Shown: positions 32,549 to 42,059 of the stretch, piece after piece
How the letters are laid out: each line of letters starts with the position of its first letter
How positions within the stretch are numbered: the stretch's first letter is position 1
DNA from: an uncultured Pseudomonadales bacterium
GTDB taxonomy: Bacteria > Pseudomonadota > Gammaproteobacteria > Pseudomonadales > Azotimanducaceae
Direction: 5' to 3'
Assembly (NCBI GenBank): GCA_958296195.1
Contig: OY282455.1
Coordinates: 4,247,736 to 4,311,735 of the forward strand
Length of the DNA stretch: 64,000 nucleotides
Position numbers and translations under genes: made by a program
The notes under the pieces: model-generated
What the model saw: the letters and a program-made list of their open reading frames with translations, nothing else
The model's database searches: none
What the model was told of the DNA's origin: nothing

Positions 32549-33514
32549 ATGCGGCTTGGAACCCGGCCTTACGAGCGCGGCTTGCTGGACCTTGGCGATG
32601 GCGGCTACGCATGGCTGCAACCCGATGGCGGTTGGGGATGGAGCAACGCCGGCCTCATCGTCGATGGCGATCAGTCCCTCATTGTGGACACCCTGTTCGA
32701 CAAGCCCCTCACCCGCGCCATGCTGCGGGCCATGAGAGCCGCCGAACCCAAGGCCGGCAAGCGCTTCGACTTTCTAGTCAACACCCACGCCAACGCCGAC
32801 CACTGCAACGGCAACGAGCTGGTGGAAGGCGCCGAGATCATCGCCTCCAAGGCCTGCTGCGACGAACTCGCCCGCGAAGACCCGAACCGGCTGCAGGCGA
32901 TGATGGAGCAGGCGCCGACGATGGGCGAAGTGGGCGCGTTCCTGGTCCACTGCTTCGACGCCTTCGACTTTCGCGGCATCAACCGGACATTGCCGGCCCG
33001 CACCTTTGAGGATGAGATGGATCTGAAAGTCGGGCGGAAGACCGTTCGCCTCAAACAGGTCGGCCCCGCCCACACCGATGGCGACCTCCTGGTCCATGTA
33101 CCGGAGGATCGGCTGATCTTCACCGGCGACATTCTCTTCGTTGAAGGGCACCCGATCATCTGGGCCGGCCCCGTCGGCAATTGGATATCCGCCTGCGACT
33201 ACATGCTGGACTTGGATCTGCAGTGCGTCGTGCCCGGCCACGGCCCAGTGACCGACAAACGCGGCGTTCGCGCCATGCGCGAATACCTGTGCTACGTCAA
33301 GGCCGAAGCCCGGCGGCGTTTCGACGCCGGCATGAGCGTGATGGAGGCGGCGCTCGACATCTCCTTGGCGGACTATGACTCTTGGGGAGACGCCGAGCGC
33401 ATCGTCGTCAACGTCGCAACGCTCTACAAGGAGTTCGCTGGGGACTCCACGCCAAGCTCGATAACCGAAATGTTTGCGATGATGGCCGCAGTGCATCGGC
33501 AGCGCCGCTCCTGA
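32549..33514 (+). CDS. Metallo-beta-lactamase-fold hydrolase
   Basis: 321-residue MBL-fold protein. The metal motif H-x-N-x-D-H is FLVNTHANADHCNGN, later ligands are QVGPAHTDGDLLVH, LIFTGDILF and CVVPGHGPVTD. The C-terminal helices (FDAGMSVMEAALDIS) are typical of the cyclase/alkyl-sulfatase-like branch. Note the first motif has Asn where the usual HxHxDH second His would be. Substrate unknown. It is transcribed opposite to the preceding acyltransferase, with about 216 bp between. Confidence 0.82.
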   Translation: MRLGTRPYERGLLDLGDGGYAWLQPDGGWGWSNAGLIVDGDQSLIVDTLFDKPLTRAMLRAMRAAEPKAGKRFDFLVNTHANADHCNGNELVEGAEIIASKACCDELAREDPNRLQAMMEQAPTMGEVGAFLVHCFDAFDFRGINRTLPARTFEDEMDLKVGRKTVRLKQVGPAHTDGDLLVHVPEDRLIFTGDILFVEGHPIIWAGPVGNWISACDYMLDLDLQCVVPGHGPVTDKRGVRAMREYLCYVKAEARRRFDAGMSVMEAALDISLADYDSWGDAERIVVNVATLYKEFAGDSTPSSITEMFAMMAAVHRQRRS

Positions 33515-33623
33515 GGCCGCAAAACCCGGTGTTCGGAATGCGGGGCCATTTCCCTCCTGAACAGGTGGGCGGGTTAGAATGCTGGCCGGAACGCCGCTGG
33601 GCGGCGCCGGGAGGCAAGGAGAC

Positions 33624-33992
33624 ATGAAGACCGCATTGGTTGTGTTCGCAGCAATCTTGAGCGTCGTTCTTAGCGAGGCGGGGCTCGTGGCTTGGGTTGT
33701 GGTCAGCGGCGGTTGGATGGACGTCACCGGCAACCTTTGGCTGCGCGGCGTGGCGCCGGTGGTGCTGGTCGTGGTGGCGTTGCAAACCGCAGCGCTGTGG
33801 CGGGTCTATCGCAGTGCGCCGCGGCGCTTCGGGCTGATCTTCGGCGGCACCTACGCCTTGCTGCACACTCTGGGGCTGAATGCGATGGGCAACCCCGGCG
33901 CGGATGTGGCTCGTTTTCTGGTGACGGACATTGTTTCCGCAGCCCTTGTCATAGGCGGCTGCTGGTTTTTATTTTGGCGCCGCGCTGAGTGA
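33624..33992 (+). CDS. Small four-helix membrane protein of unknown function
   Basis: 122-residue protein with four predicted transmembrane helices: ALVVFAAILSVVLSEAGLVA, GVAPVVLVVVALQTAALWRV, a middle helix around GLIFGGTYALLHTLGL, and FLVTDIVSAALVIGGCWFLF. GGAGGCAAGGAGAC lies just before the ATG. No family recognised. It ends 12 nt before the HAD phosphatase gene and may share its transcript. Confidence 0.7.
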   Translation: MKTALVVFAAILSVVLSEAGLVAWVVVSGGWMDVTGNLWLRGVAPVVLVVVALQTAALWRVYRSAPRRFGLIFGGTYALLHTLGLNAMGNPGADVARFLVTDIVSAALVIGGCWFLFWRRAE

Positions 33993-34004
33993 TTCGGGCG
34001 GCCG

Positions 34005-34823
34005 GTGCCCAACCCATCCCCTTTTCGACTATTGGCGCTCGACCTCGACGGCACCCTGCTGGTCGGCGAGGACCTGCCGAACGCGAATCGGGACGCCTTG
34101 CGCAAGGCTAGGGACGCCGGCTACCGCGTCGTCATCGCCACGGCTCGGTGGAAGGAGGCGGCACTGGGCATCGCCGAGCGGATCGGCGTCAAGGATCCGG
34201 TCATCGCCTGCTCCGGCGCCCAAGTTCATGATCCGGCCAGCGGCTCGGACATATTCGATGAACGCCTGCCGGAGAACTTCATCCGGGAGCTCTACTCCAT
34301 CTGCAACGAGGAGCGCTGCATCGCCACCCTGACGGTGAGCGAACAGGTCTGGGTGAAGTTGGAGGGCGACCCGAACCCCGCCTTGATGAACCCGGAAATG
34401 CGCCCGGTCCAGCGGCTTGAATTGAACGGCGGCGACCTGCCCAGAATCGCCGCCGTCCAAGGCCGCCGGGCCATCGCCCGCATCAGGGCGGAACTGGAGG
34501 ATCGGTTTCGTCCCAAGGTCAATGTCTTTGACTCCGTCGGCCCCACCGGCAAGATCATTCTCACGCTCACCGCCAAGAACGCCACCAAGGGGGCCGCGCT
34601 CAGGGCGGCTTGCGCCCATCTCGGCATCGACCCCGAAGCGGCCGTGGCTTTTGGGGACGCCGAAAACGATCTTCCCCTGTTCGCCGCCGCCGGTGCCGCG
34701 GTGGCGATGGGACAGGCCGCCGCCGAGGTCAAGGCCGCCGCCAGCTTCGTCAGCAAGCCCCATGATGCGGGCGGCGTCGCCCATGCGGTGAACTTGCTGC
34801 TGGCCAGCGGCAAACTGCCCTAA
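34005..34823 (+). CDS. Cof-type HAD-superfamily phosphatase
   Basis: 272-residue cytoplasmic phosphatase. Motif I is LLALDLDGTLL (nucleophile and acid Asp), motif II is VVIATARWKEAALG, a Lys lies in GKIILTLTAKNATKG, and the last motif is AAVAFGDAENDLPLF. The C2-type cap is between motifs II and III. Starts at GTG. Members dephosphorylate small sugar phosphates or flavin mononucleotide; the substrate is not readable. Confidence 0.88.
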   Translation: MPNPSPFRLLALDLDGTLLVGEDLPNANRDALRKARDAGYRVVIATARWKEAALGIAERIGVKDPVIACSGAQVHDPASGSDIFDERLPENFIRELYSICNEERCIATLTVSEQVWVKLEGDPNPALMNPEMRPVQRLELNGGDLPRIAAVQGRRAIARIRAELEDRFRPKVNVFDSVGPTGKIILTLTAKNATKGAALRAACAHLGIDPEAAVAFGDAENDLPLFAAAGAAVAMGQAAAEVKAAASFVSKPHDAGGVAHAVNLLLASGKLP

Positions 34824-34892
34824 TTTGTTCAGTGAAAACAGCCGAGAGGGAGCGTTCGCCGGCCGCATCGCTTGGCTGGACCAGGGGGCAGG

Positions 34893-35912
34893 TTAGCTAG
34901 CCGGCGCCCTCGGCCAATCTGGATGGGCGGCGGCGTCGCCCTGGGCGAGCACCCGCTCGTGGACCGACTGCATGGCGTGGAATATCAGGTTGGTGGCTTC
35001 CGGCACCGAAGTTCCCGGCTGGAAACGGATCGGGTCCAGCACATGGGCCGCCACCGGCCCCGGAGTGGCTTCCCGGACGCCGGGAAGGCGGATGCGCCTA
35101 AGACCGGTCATGTAAATCGGCACCACCGGCACCCCCCTGTCGAGCGCCAGCAGGGAGACGCCGTGCTTGAACTTGGACAGACGCCGCCCGCGGGCGCGCG
35201 TGCCTTCCGGAAACAGCATCAGGTTGGCGCCCAAGTCCAGCAACCGTTTGGGGTAGTCCAGAGTGCGGGTGCCGCCGCCCCGGTGAATGGGATACAGGCC
35301 CATCACCAAGGACTGATACCAAGGCCGCAGCGTGATCTCCTTGCGGCCTTTCAGGAACCAGCGGTCGGCGGCTGCGCCTAGGAATATGTTGCTGCGGACG
35401 CGCCAAGGCAACGCCTTCATCAGGCAGTATTGATCGAAGTGGCTGGCGTGGTTGGCGACGACGATGCAAGGCCCTTGGATGAGGCCGAATTTCTCCTTGC
35501 CGGTGACCCTGTGCTCGGTGAAGTAGCGCCTTGCCCAGCGGCCATAGGCGTAGTCGTACATCAGCACCCGCACCCATTTGGCCCACCAGTGGGTTTGCCA
35601 TTCGAACGGCCCTTCGGTTTCCGTGGTCTGGGAAATCAGGCGCTCGAACAGCGGCAGGTCGATGGCAGGCATGATCTGGGTGCTGGCCGTGGTGCTCAGC
35701 TCTTGGGCCAGGGTGGCCCGATACGCCTTGAAGTTGTCCGGCGCGTCGATGATGGTGCATTGGTCCCACTCGCCCAGCAGGTGGTAGCTGCCCAGCACTT
35801 TCGCCTCCCAACGCTCGATGGCGGCGTGAACGCCCGTCAGGAAGTTGGGGTCCTGCTTGGTGGCCCGAAGGCCCTCGGAATGGTATTTCATCAACAGGAC
35901 GTAGTGGCCCAT
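34893..35912 (-). CDS. GYD-domain / PlsC-type acyltransferase fusion
   Basis: 339-residue two-domain protein. Residues 1-95 (YVLLMKYHSEGLRATKQDPN; LGSYHLLGEWDQCTIIDAPD) resemble a GYD domain (ferredoxin-like, same fold as the small protein at 35979-36308). A PlsC acyltransferase domain follows from about 130: CIVVANHASHFDQY (HxxxxD), LFPEGTRARGRRL and PVVPIYMTG. Such a fusion is not common to my knowledge. It would acylate lysophospholipid or another acceptor at the inner membrane, with the GYD domain as an unknown sensor or adaptor. Confidence 0.85.
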   Translation of the reverse strand: MGHYVLLMKYHSEGLRATKQDPNFLTGVHAAIERWEAKVLGSYHLLGEWDQCTIIDAPDNFKAYRATLAQELSTTASTQIMPAIDLPLFERLISQTTETEGPFEWQTHWWAKWVRVLMYDYAYGRWARRYFTEHRVTGKEKFGLIQGPCIVVANHASHFDQYCLMKALPWRVRSNIFLGAAADRWFLKGRKEITLRPWYQSLVMGLYPIHRGGGTRTLDYPKRLLDLGANLMLFPEGTRARGRRLSKFKHGVSLLALDRGVPVVPIYMTGLRRIRLPGVREATPGPVAAHVLDPIRFQPGTSVPEATNLIFHAMQSVHERVLAQGDAAAHPDWPRAPAS

Positions 35913-35978
35913 GGGAACTTCCGTGCTGTCCTGCTGTTGGTTTAGCTAGGTCCGCCTGTAGGGACAGCCGCCTGTGGG

Positions 35979-36308
35979 TTAGCTGGAGTCCGCCGCCGGG
36001 GGAGCTTCTTGCGTGGGCGGCGACGCTTGGAGCATCTCCACGAATTGGTCGATGGACATGCCCGGCAGGGTGGTCACCTTGATGGTGCCGCGGGAGCCGA
36101 GCTCCATGGCGATGCGGGCCATCACCTCGTTGCTGGGCGCCTCGATGACGTTGACGAAGTCGTAGCCGCCGAGCACTGCGTACTGCGAAGTGACTCGGGC
36201 GCCCATGGACTCCACTTCCTTGTTGACCGCCTTCAGCCGCTCCGGGCGCTCCTTCAAGGTCTTGCGGCCTTCATCGGTCAATGTGCTGAGCATGATGTAG
36301 GTGGTCAT
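35979..36308 (-). CDS. GYD-domain protein
   Basis: 109-residue protein matching the GYD family: MTTYIMLSTLTDEGRKTLKE, then SQYAVLGGYDFVNVIEAPSN and GTIKVTTLPGMSIDQFVEML. A GGGGAGGAG ribosome binding site precedes ATG 36308. Its fold is repeated as the N-terminal domain of the next gene, 66 nt downstream in the same direction, so one is probably a duplicate of the other. Function unknown. Confidence 0.85.
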   Translation of the reverse strand: MTTYIMLSTLTDEGRKTLKERPERLKAVNKEVESMGARVTSQYAVLGGYDFVNVIEAPSNEVMARIAMELGSRGTIKVTTLPGMSIDQFVEMLQASPPTQEAPPAADSS

Positions 36309-36419
36309 GGCGCTCCTCCCCAACGAACTCCGGCGAGATTACTTGAATGTGGGCGGGGCCGCCATACCAACTGGGGCCTTTCTCCTGCGTCCCTTCCCTT
36401 GGGCGCAAGGCGCTGTCGG

Positions 36420-36453
36420 GAAAAAAGCCCGCTGGCCGATCATGGCCAGCGGG
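36420..36453 (-). terminator. Rho-independent terminator downstream of phasin
   Basis: On the minus strand the stem CCCGCTGGCC / GGCCAGCGGG (10 bp, 6-nt loop) is followed by C and a T6 run. It lies about 110 nt after the phasin stop, with the right orientation. Confidence 0.75.
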
Positions 36454-36565
36454 TCGGAATCCGTTGGGCCGACGAGAGCGCTTGGGGCCGTCATTCCAGC
36501 CCCAAGCGCTTCAGTCGCTCGGCCATTGCGCTCCCCAATGCCTTGGGGAGGTGGAGGAAGGGCGG

Positions 36566-36931
36566 CTAGGCGGCGGCGCTGGCCGCGGCGGGCTTGGAGG
36601 TCTTCTCGGCCGCCTTCGGCGCCTTCGGCTCATCGGCGACGAAGGTGCTGCGCAGCAGTTCGCCGGCGCTTTCAGCGGCTTCCTGCAGGACTTCCCCGTT
36701 CGCTTTCAAGCCCTCGGTGAAGCCCTTCCAGACCGCCTCGCCGTACTCGCGCTGGAGCTCCATGAACGTGGAGACGTCCTTGATGCCGGGCAACTTCTCG
36801 GCGAAGGCTTGGTTGGTCTCGAAATACTGGCGCACACCGTTGGTTTGCAGTTCGGCCAGCCGCCGCAGGGTGCCGGTGTTTAGGTCGAACAGTTCGCGGC
36901 CCAGAGCGGCTTGCTTTTCGAGTGTGGTCAT
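36566..36931 (-). CDS. Phasin family protein
   Basis: 121-residue helical protein that coats polyhydroxyalkanoate granules. It shows the family pattern with LFDLNTGTLRRLAELQTNGV, FMELQREYGEAVWKGFTEGL and an Ala/Lys/Pro-rich C-terminal tail (SAGELLRSTFVADEPKAPKA). A PhaR-type regulator is 1.3 kb away and a candidate operator region lies directly upstream, so it is probably repressed by PhaR until PHA accumulates. No PHA synthase is in the window. Confidence 0.85.
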   Translation of the reverse strand: MTTLEKQAALGRELFDLNTGTLRRLAELQTNGVRQYFETNQAFAEKLPGIKDVSTFMELQREYGEAVWKGFTEGLKANGEVLQEAAESAGELLRSTFVADEPKAPKAAEKTSKPAAASAAA

Positions 36932-37030
36932 TGTCTGGTTCTCCTATCGGTTTTCGGTTTCCTTGCGGCGCCTCGCGTGAAGCCCCTTCCTGTGCGCTCC
37001 TTGTTCATGCTGCATCCGCACAAAGCAGTA

Positions 37031-37299
37031 TTGCTGCAACGCACAATGAGCCATTATGGGGACTGAATTGTGCAATGCAACATTTTTTCGATTTTTTTGG
37101 TGAATCTTTGGCAGGAGGCTCGTTAGCGGTGGCGTAGTGTTCGTTCTCACGCGGGCGAGGGAACGCAAAATTTCCGGCAAAAGGTCACCTTGTTCTGACC
37201 GAGCGGTAGCTTGGGGCCGTCTTGCTGCGGCGTTGTGACCGAGGAACGACGCTTTTGCTGAATTCGGTCGGAGGGTCGATGTATTGCATTGCATCAAAA
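37031..37299. promoter_or_regulatory. Candidate PhaR operator region (TGC/GCA-rich) between phasin and the hydrolase
   Basis: The divergent 444-bp gap contains TTGCTGCAACGCA (37031-37043), TTGTGCAATGCAACA (37068-37082) and GTATTGCATTGCATC (37281-37295). All have TGC and GCA half-sites 0-3 nt apart, resembling sequences bound by PhaR repressors in other proteobacteria. The first two are 90-150 nt before the phasin start; the third is about 80 nt before the hydrolase. Nothing else was recognised in the gap. Confidence 0.4.
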
Positions 37300-37375
37300 A
37301 AATTGACCTGCCCGAAGGAATTGGCCAAACTCCCGCTGAGTTTGCCGGCGATGCCGCGGGAAAGTAAGGGGGACG

Positions 37376-38197
37376 TTGCCTTTGTACGAGGAACCTGACT
37401 TGGGGCCGCAGGCATCGCAGCCGCCGCCTTGGCTTTACTCCCTTGCGGAGTTGCCGAGGGTTTTTGGGGAGGCGGCCTCGCTCTCCCTGAGTTGGCCGTC
37501 GCTGATGGCTAGCGCCCCGCGGGGCGATGGGCATCCGGTTCTGGCGCTGCCTGGGTTCGCCGCCGGCGACGGCTCCACCTTGGTGCTGCGGCGGTTCCTG
37601 ACTCGGCTCGGCTACAACGCCCTGCCTTGGCTGCTTGGCCCCAACCGCGGGGCGCCCGTGCAGTTGCATAGCCTGATGCGGCGCTTCTACCGCCTAGCCC
37701 AAACCTACAACGAACCCATCTCCATCGTCGGCCAGAGCTTGGGAGGCATTTACGGTCGAGAGCTGGCCCGAGAGTTTCCCGGCTCGGTGCGTGGCGTCAT
37801 CACCTTAGGCAGCCCCTTCGCCACCACGAGCCGGCAGTCCACCAACCCGTTGGTGGCGCGGCTGTTCGAGCGGATGTCCGGCGTCAGTGTCGAGCAAATG
37901 CGCACCGAGATGGCCCGCGAGGACTCCAGAGTGCCGCCGCCCGTTCCCGTGACTGCCGTGTACAGCAAATCCGACGGAGTGGTTAACTGGCACGGCTGCA
38001 TGGAGGTGGAAACCGACAAGACCGAGAACATCGAAGTGGTGGGCAGCCACAGCGGCATGGCCATGCATCCTCTGGTGCTGCACGTCATCGCCGACCGACT
38101 AGGGCAGAAACGGGGAGCGTGGCGAAAGTTCGAGCGCAAGCGCGGCTGGCGCGCTCTGGTCTATCCCCAGCCGTCGCGCCCTCCTCCTGCGCACTAA
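37376..38197 (+). CDS. Alpha/beta hydrolase near the PHA locus
   Basis: 273-residue serine hydrolase. The nucleophile elbow is SIVGQSLGGIYGRELA (G-x-S-x-G), an oxyanion-side VLALPGFAAGDGS appears earlier, and later residues include the His in VVGSHSGMAMHPLVLHV. It starts at TTG with AGGGGG about 4 nt before. It is followed after 6 nt by phaR. Relatives are annotated as lipases or triacylglycerol-type hydrolases. A link to PHA depolymerisation is inferred from location only. Confidence 0.75.
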   Translation: MPLYEEPDLGPQASQPPPWLYSLAELPRVFGEAASLSLSWPSLMASAPRGDGHPVLALPGFAAGDGSTLVLRRFLTRLGYNALPWLLGPNRGAPVQLHSLMRRFYRLAQTYNEPISIVGQSLGGIYGRELAREFPGSVRGVITLGSPFATTSRQSTNPLVARLFERMSGVSVEQMRTEMAREDSRVPPPVPVTAVYSKSDGVVNWHGCMEVETDKTENIEVVGSHSGMAMHPLVLHVIADRLGQKRGAWRKFERKRGWRALVYPQPSRPPPAH

Positions 38198-38203
38198 GCC
38201 GCC

Positions 38204-38671
38204 ATGCACCGGCTCAAAAAGTACCCCAACCGGCGGCTTTACGATACGACGGACAGCCGCTACGTCACCATCGGCGACCTGCGCCGGCTCATCATCGCCG
38301 GCGAGAGCATTCAAGTGGAGGACAGCCGCGACGGTGGCGACCTCACCCGTTCCGTGCTGATGCAGATATTGACGGAGCAGGAGGCCGAAGGCCACGAGCC
38401 GGTGCTGACCAACCGCGCCTTGGAGCAGATCATCCGCTTCTACGGCGACCGCTTGGGCAGCTTGGCCTCGCGCTACATAGAACAGTCCATTCTCGCGTTG
38501 CTGGAGCATCAGGACCAGTTCCGCGCCCGCATGAGGCAACTGAGCGACCTAAGCCCGCTGGCCATGATGCGCCAAACTCTGGACGGCCCGACAGCGAAGA
38601 AAACGGCGGCGTCCGCGGACAAGCCCGCAAGCGCTCCCCCCGAAGGCTCAGCCAACGCCAAACAGCCCTAG
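38204..38671 (+). CDS. phaR: Polyhydroxyalkanoate synthesis repressor
   Basis: 155-residue DNA-binding protein with the diagnostic PHB/PHA accumulation regulator N-terminus, MHRLKKYPNRRLYDTTDSRY followed by VTIGDLRRLIIAGESIQVED. The C-terminal region (LTRSVLMQILTEQEAEGHEP) is the PHB_acc domain. In other species it binds phasin and its own promoters and is released when PHA accumulates. It is co-oriented with and 6 nt behind the hydrolase. Confidence 0.93.
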   Translation: MHRLKKYPNRRLYDTTDSRYVTIGDLRRLIIAGESIQVEDSRDGGDLTRSVLMQILTEQEAEGHEPVLTNRALEQIIRFYGDRLGSLASRYIEQSILALLEHQDQFRARMRQLSDLSPLAMMRQTLDGPTAKKTAASADKPASAPPEGSANAKQP

Positions 38672-38929
38672 GAGGGCAATGCGCCTTGAAGCGGTGCCCC
38701 TTCTGGTGGAGCGGTGCCGCCGCATCGTTCCCCGTCAGCGCGCCTTGCGCCCGAGGCTTTCCCCAAAAATGGCTAGGTAGCTGGTTAAAAGAAAGGAACC
38801 TTTCGGCTTTGGGTGAGCGGCTTGGTGCAATATGCGGGCTAGGTTTTCCGCCGTCGCGGATATCACATGGCGGCAACCCGAAATGAGGGAGTGGAATTGT
38901 CGACGACTTTCGGGGCTTCGCAACTAGGG

Positions 38930-39571
38930 CTAGCGGTTCCGCCCTGCTCCTGCAACCTTATTCTGAAATTCCGCGGTGCTGTTGACGCTGGGGTAGGGTT
39001 CGTCCGGCTGTGGCTGGCCCAGAAACTCGCACAGCGGCGGCCAGCCGGCGGCGGGGTCGAAGACCAGCAGCCGCTCGGCCGGCGCCTGCTGCTTGACCTC
39101 TTGGTTGTGGGCGAGGTAACGGGCGATCACAGCGTCCTTGTCATCCATGCGGCCGTCGAACGCGCCATCCCAGATCACTTCATAAATCATGGCCGAAAAG
39201 TCCTTGGCGGAAGGGTCGGCGGCGGCGTCCCGGGCGGCTGCGGAGCTTGGGTAGATGGTGTTCATGATGCTGGCGTACCAGCGCTCCGGTTCGCGCTCGG
39301 TGAGGATCACCCTGGCGCCGGGAAACGCCTCCAGTTGCGCCTCCCAGTAGCTGCAGACCGGCCAGTCCACCGCCGCTTGGTAGCCTTGAAACAGCGTTGT
39401 CCAATCCACCGGCCGGCCCGCCGCCGCGTCTCGCCAAAGGGCAATGTGATCGGGATGCTTGCCCACCTCCAGCATGTGGTAGCAGGGGCCGAAGCCGAGC
39501 TTCTCCAAGGCCAGCTTCAAGGAAAGGGTGCCGGTGCGCCCGAAGCCGGCGCCGACGACTTTCAGGCCCAA
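38930..39571 (-). CDS. Sulfotransferase-family protein (P-loop)
   Basis: 213-residue protein with VVGAGFGRTGTLSLKLALEK, the sulfotransferase phosphosulfate-loop variant, LGFGPCYHMLEV and ARVILTEREPERWYASIM. This is the subgroup often annotated as sulfotransferase or nucleotide-binding family of unknown role. It is distinct from ST1 and ST2 of the lasso locus. Its short length and lack of a partner gene give no substrate. It starts at an ATG at 39571 followed at once by GLKVVG. Confidence 0.85.
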   Translation of the reverse strand: MGLKVVGAGFGRTGTLSLKLALEKLGFGPCYHMLEVGKHPDHIALWRDAAAGRPVDWTTLFQGYQAAVDWPVCSYWEAQLEAFPGARVILTEREPERWYASIMNTIYPSSAAARDAAADPSAKDFSAMIYEVIWDGAFDGRMDDKDAVIARYLAHNQEVKQQAPAERLLVFDPAAGWPPLCEFLGQPQPDEPYPSVNSTAEFQNKVAGAGRNR

Positions 39572-39659
39572 TGTCGGCCTCCGTCAACCGAGAACCGGCA
39601 GCGATGCGCCGGCGGCGCAGGCCGCCACCGAACTTTGGGGCGAGCGCTCGATTGGACGC

Positions 39660-40688
39660 TCATGGTCCCGCTTCGGGCAGTCGATAGGCCGTCGCCGCGG
39701 CGTCGTGGAACAGCCAGGACTTCTCCGTCTCCGATGCGTCCGCCACCAGCTTCTTGAAGGCGTTCCACAGCACCGCGTAGGAGCAACTGGCCTTATCGAC
39801 CGGGAAGTTGCTCTCGAACATGCAGCGCTGCGGGCCGAAGCAGTCGATGGCGTGGCGGTAGTAGCGCCCCGTGGCGGCGACGATTGCGTCCGAAGTGGCC
39901 GGCTTCTCCCCCTTGTGGAAGCCGAAACCGTTGATCGGCATTTGGATGCCGCCGATTTTGGCGTAAACGTTTTCGCACTCCGCCAGCGCCGCCACGTCCT
40001 TCTTCCACTGCTGGTAAATCTCCTCCCGCCGGCCGATGTAGGGGCCTATGCCCAGGGGGCCGCCGAAATGATCGAAGACGATGGTGGTGTCCGGGAAGGC
40101 GCGGGCAAGGTCGGTCAATTCCGGTATTTGCGGGTGGTACAGCCAAGCGTCGAAGGAAAGACCGCGCTTGCCCAGTTCCGCAAAGCCCTTGCGAAAGATC
40201 GCGTCCGCCAAGAGGTGCTGGGTTGGGTTGGTGTGGGAGTTGCGCACGGCGTCGCTGGCGTCCCAGCCGGAGGCGTGGCGAATGCCCCGGAATCTGGGGC
40301 TGGCGGCGATGTGCGCGTCCAACACGGGGCCGATCTCGGTGCCCAGCGTTAGGTCCGCGAAGCTGACGATGCCGGCGCAGGCGCGCACCTCCCCATAGGC
40401 GCCGCTGGCGAACATGGCCGCCACGCCGTTGACGAACTCTGTCTCCCCCAAGGGCTTCAGCGCCTCTGGCCCGGCGGCGCGGTACATGGCGGCGCATTCG
40501 ACAAACACGGTGCTGACCACGTTGTGGCCGCTGCCGAGGTCGGCGAGCAGTTCGTCGTGCAGATAGCGGCTGCCCTTGAGGCCGGGGATGTTGAGATGGT
40601 CCCAGAGATGATGGTGCGGGTCGCAGATGGGGCGCTCCGGCTCGATGATCTCCTCCTGAACCAGGTTCAGCCAGTCTTCTCGATTCAT
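39660..40688 (-). CDS. Amidohydrolase-family TIM-barrel enzyme
   Basis: 342-residue metal-dependent hydrolase. The metal motif is RPICDPHHHLWDHLN at the N-terminus. Later motifs are FRGIRHASGWDASD, IVFDHFGGPLG and the metal/catalytic Asp in CMFESNFPVDKAS. This is the subfamily that includes 2-pyrone-4,6-dicarboxylate lactonase-like and amidohydrolase-2 enzymes, substrate unknown. ATG 40688 is preferred to a TTG two codons upstream. Located between a sulfotransferase and a formaldehyde dehydrogenase. Confidence 0.85.
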   Translation of the reverse strand: MNREDWLNLVQEEIIEPERPICDPHHHLWDHLNIPGLKGSRYLHDELLADLGSGHNVVSTVFVECAAMYRAAGPEALKPLGETEFVNGVAAMFASGAYGEVRACAGIVSFADLTLGTEIGPVLDAHIAASPRFRGIRHASGWDASDAVRNSHTNPTQHLLADAIFRKGFAELGKRGLSFDAWLYHPQIPELTDLARAFPDTTIVFDHFGGPLGIGPYIGRREEIYQQWKKDVAALAECENVYAKIGGIQMPINGFGFHKGEKPATSDAIVAATGRYYRHAIDCFGPQRCMFESNFPVDKASCSYAVLWNAFKKLVADASETEKSWLFHDAAATAYRLPEAGP

Positions 40689-40822
40689 GTGCAAGCCCTA
40701 CTTTTTTTCAACAACGCGATTTAGGTTAGCAAACCAGTCTGTGTGGGGTCGCTTACCCTCTGGATTTTCCCGTTCGGCAGCCGTGCGATTTTCGCCGAAG
40801 CGTCATCCCAGCAGCCATGCGG

Positions 40823-41974
<1,152 letters not shown>

Positions 41975-42059
41975 TCACTGGGTGATGCTCAAGGGGTGGA
42001 AGCCGCTATGTTCGTTCTTCCCGTCCAAGTGTGGCAATCCGCATGGAGAAGGGGCTCGC

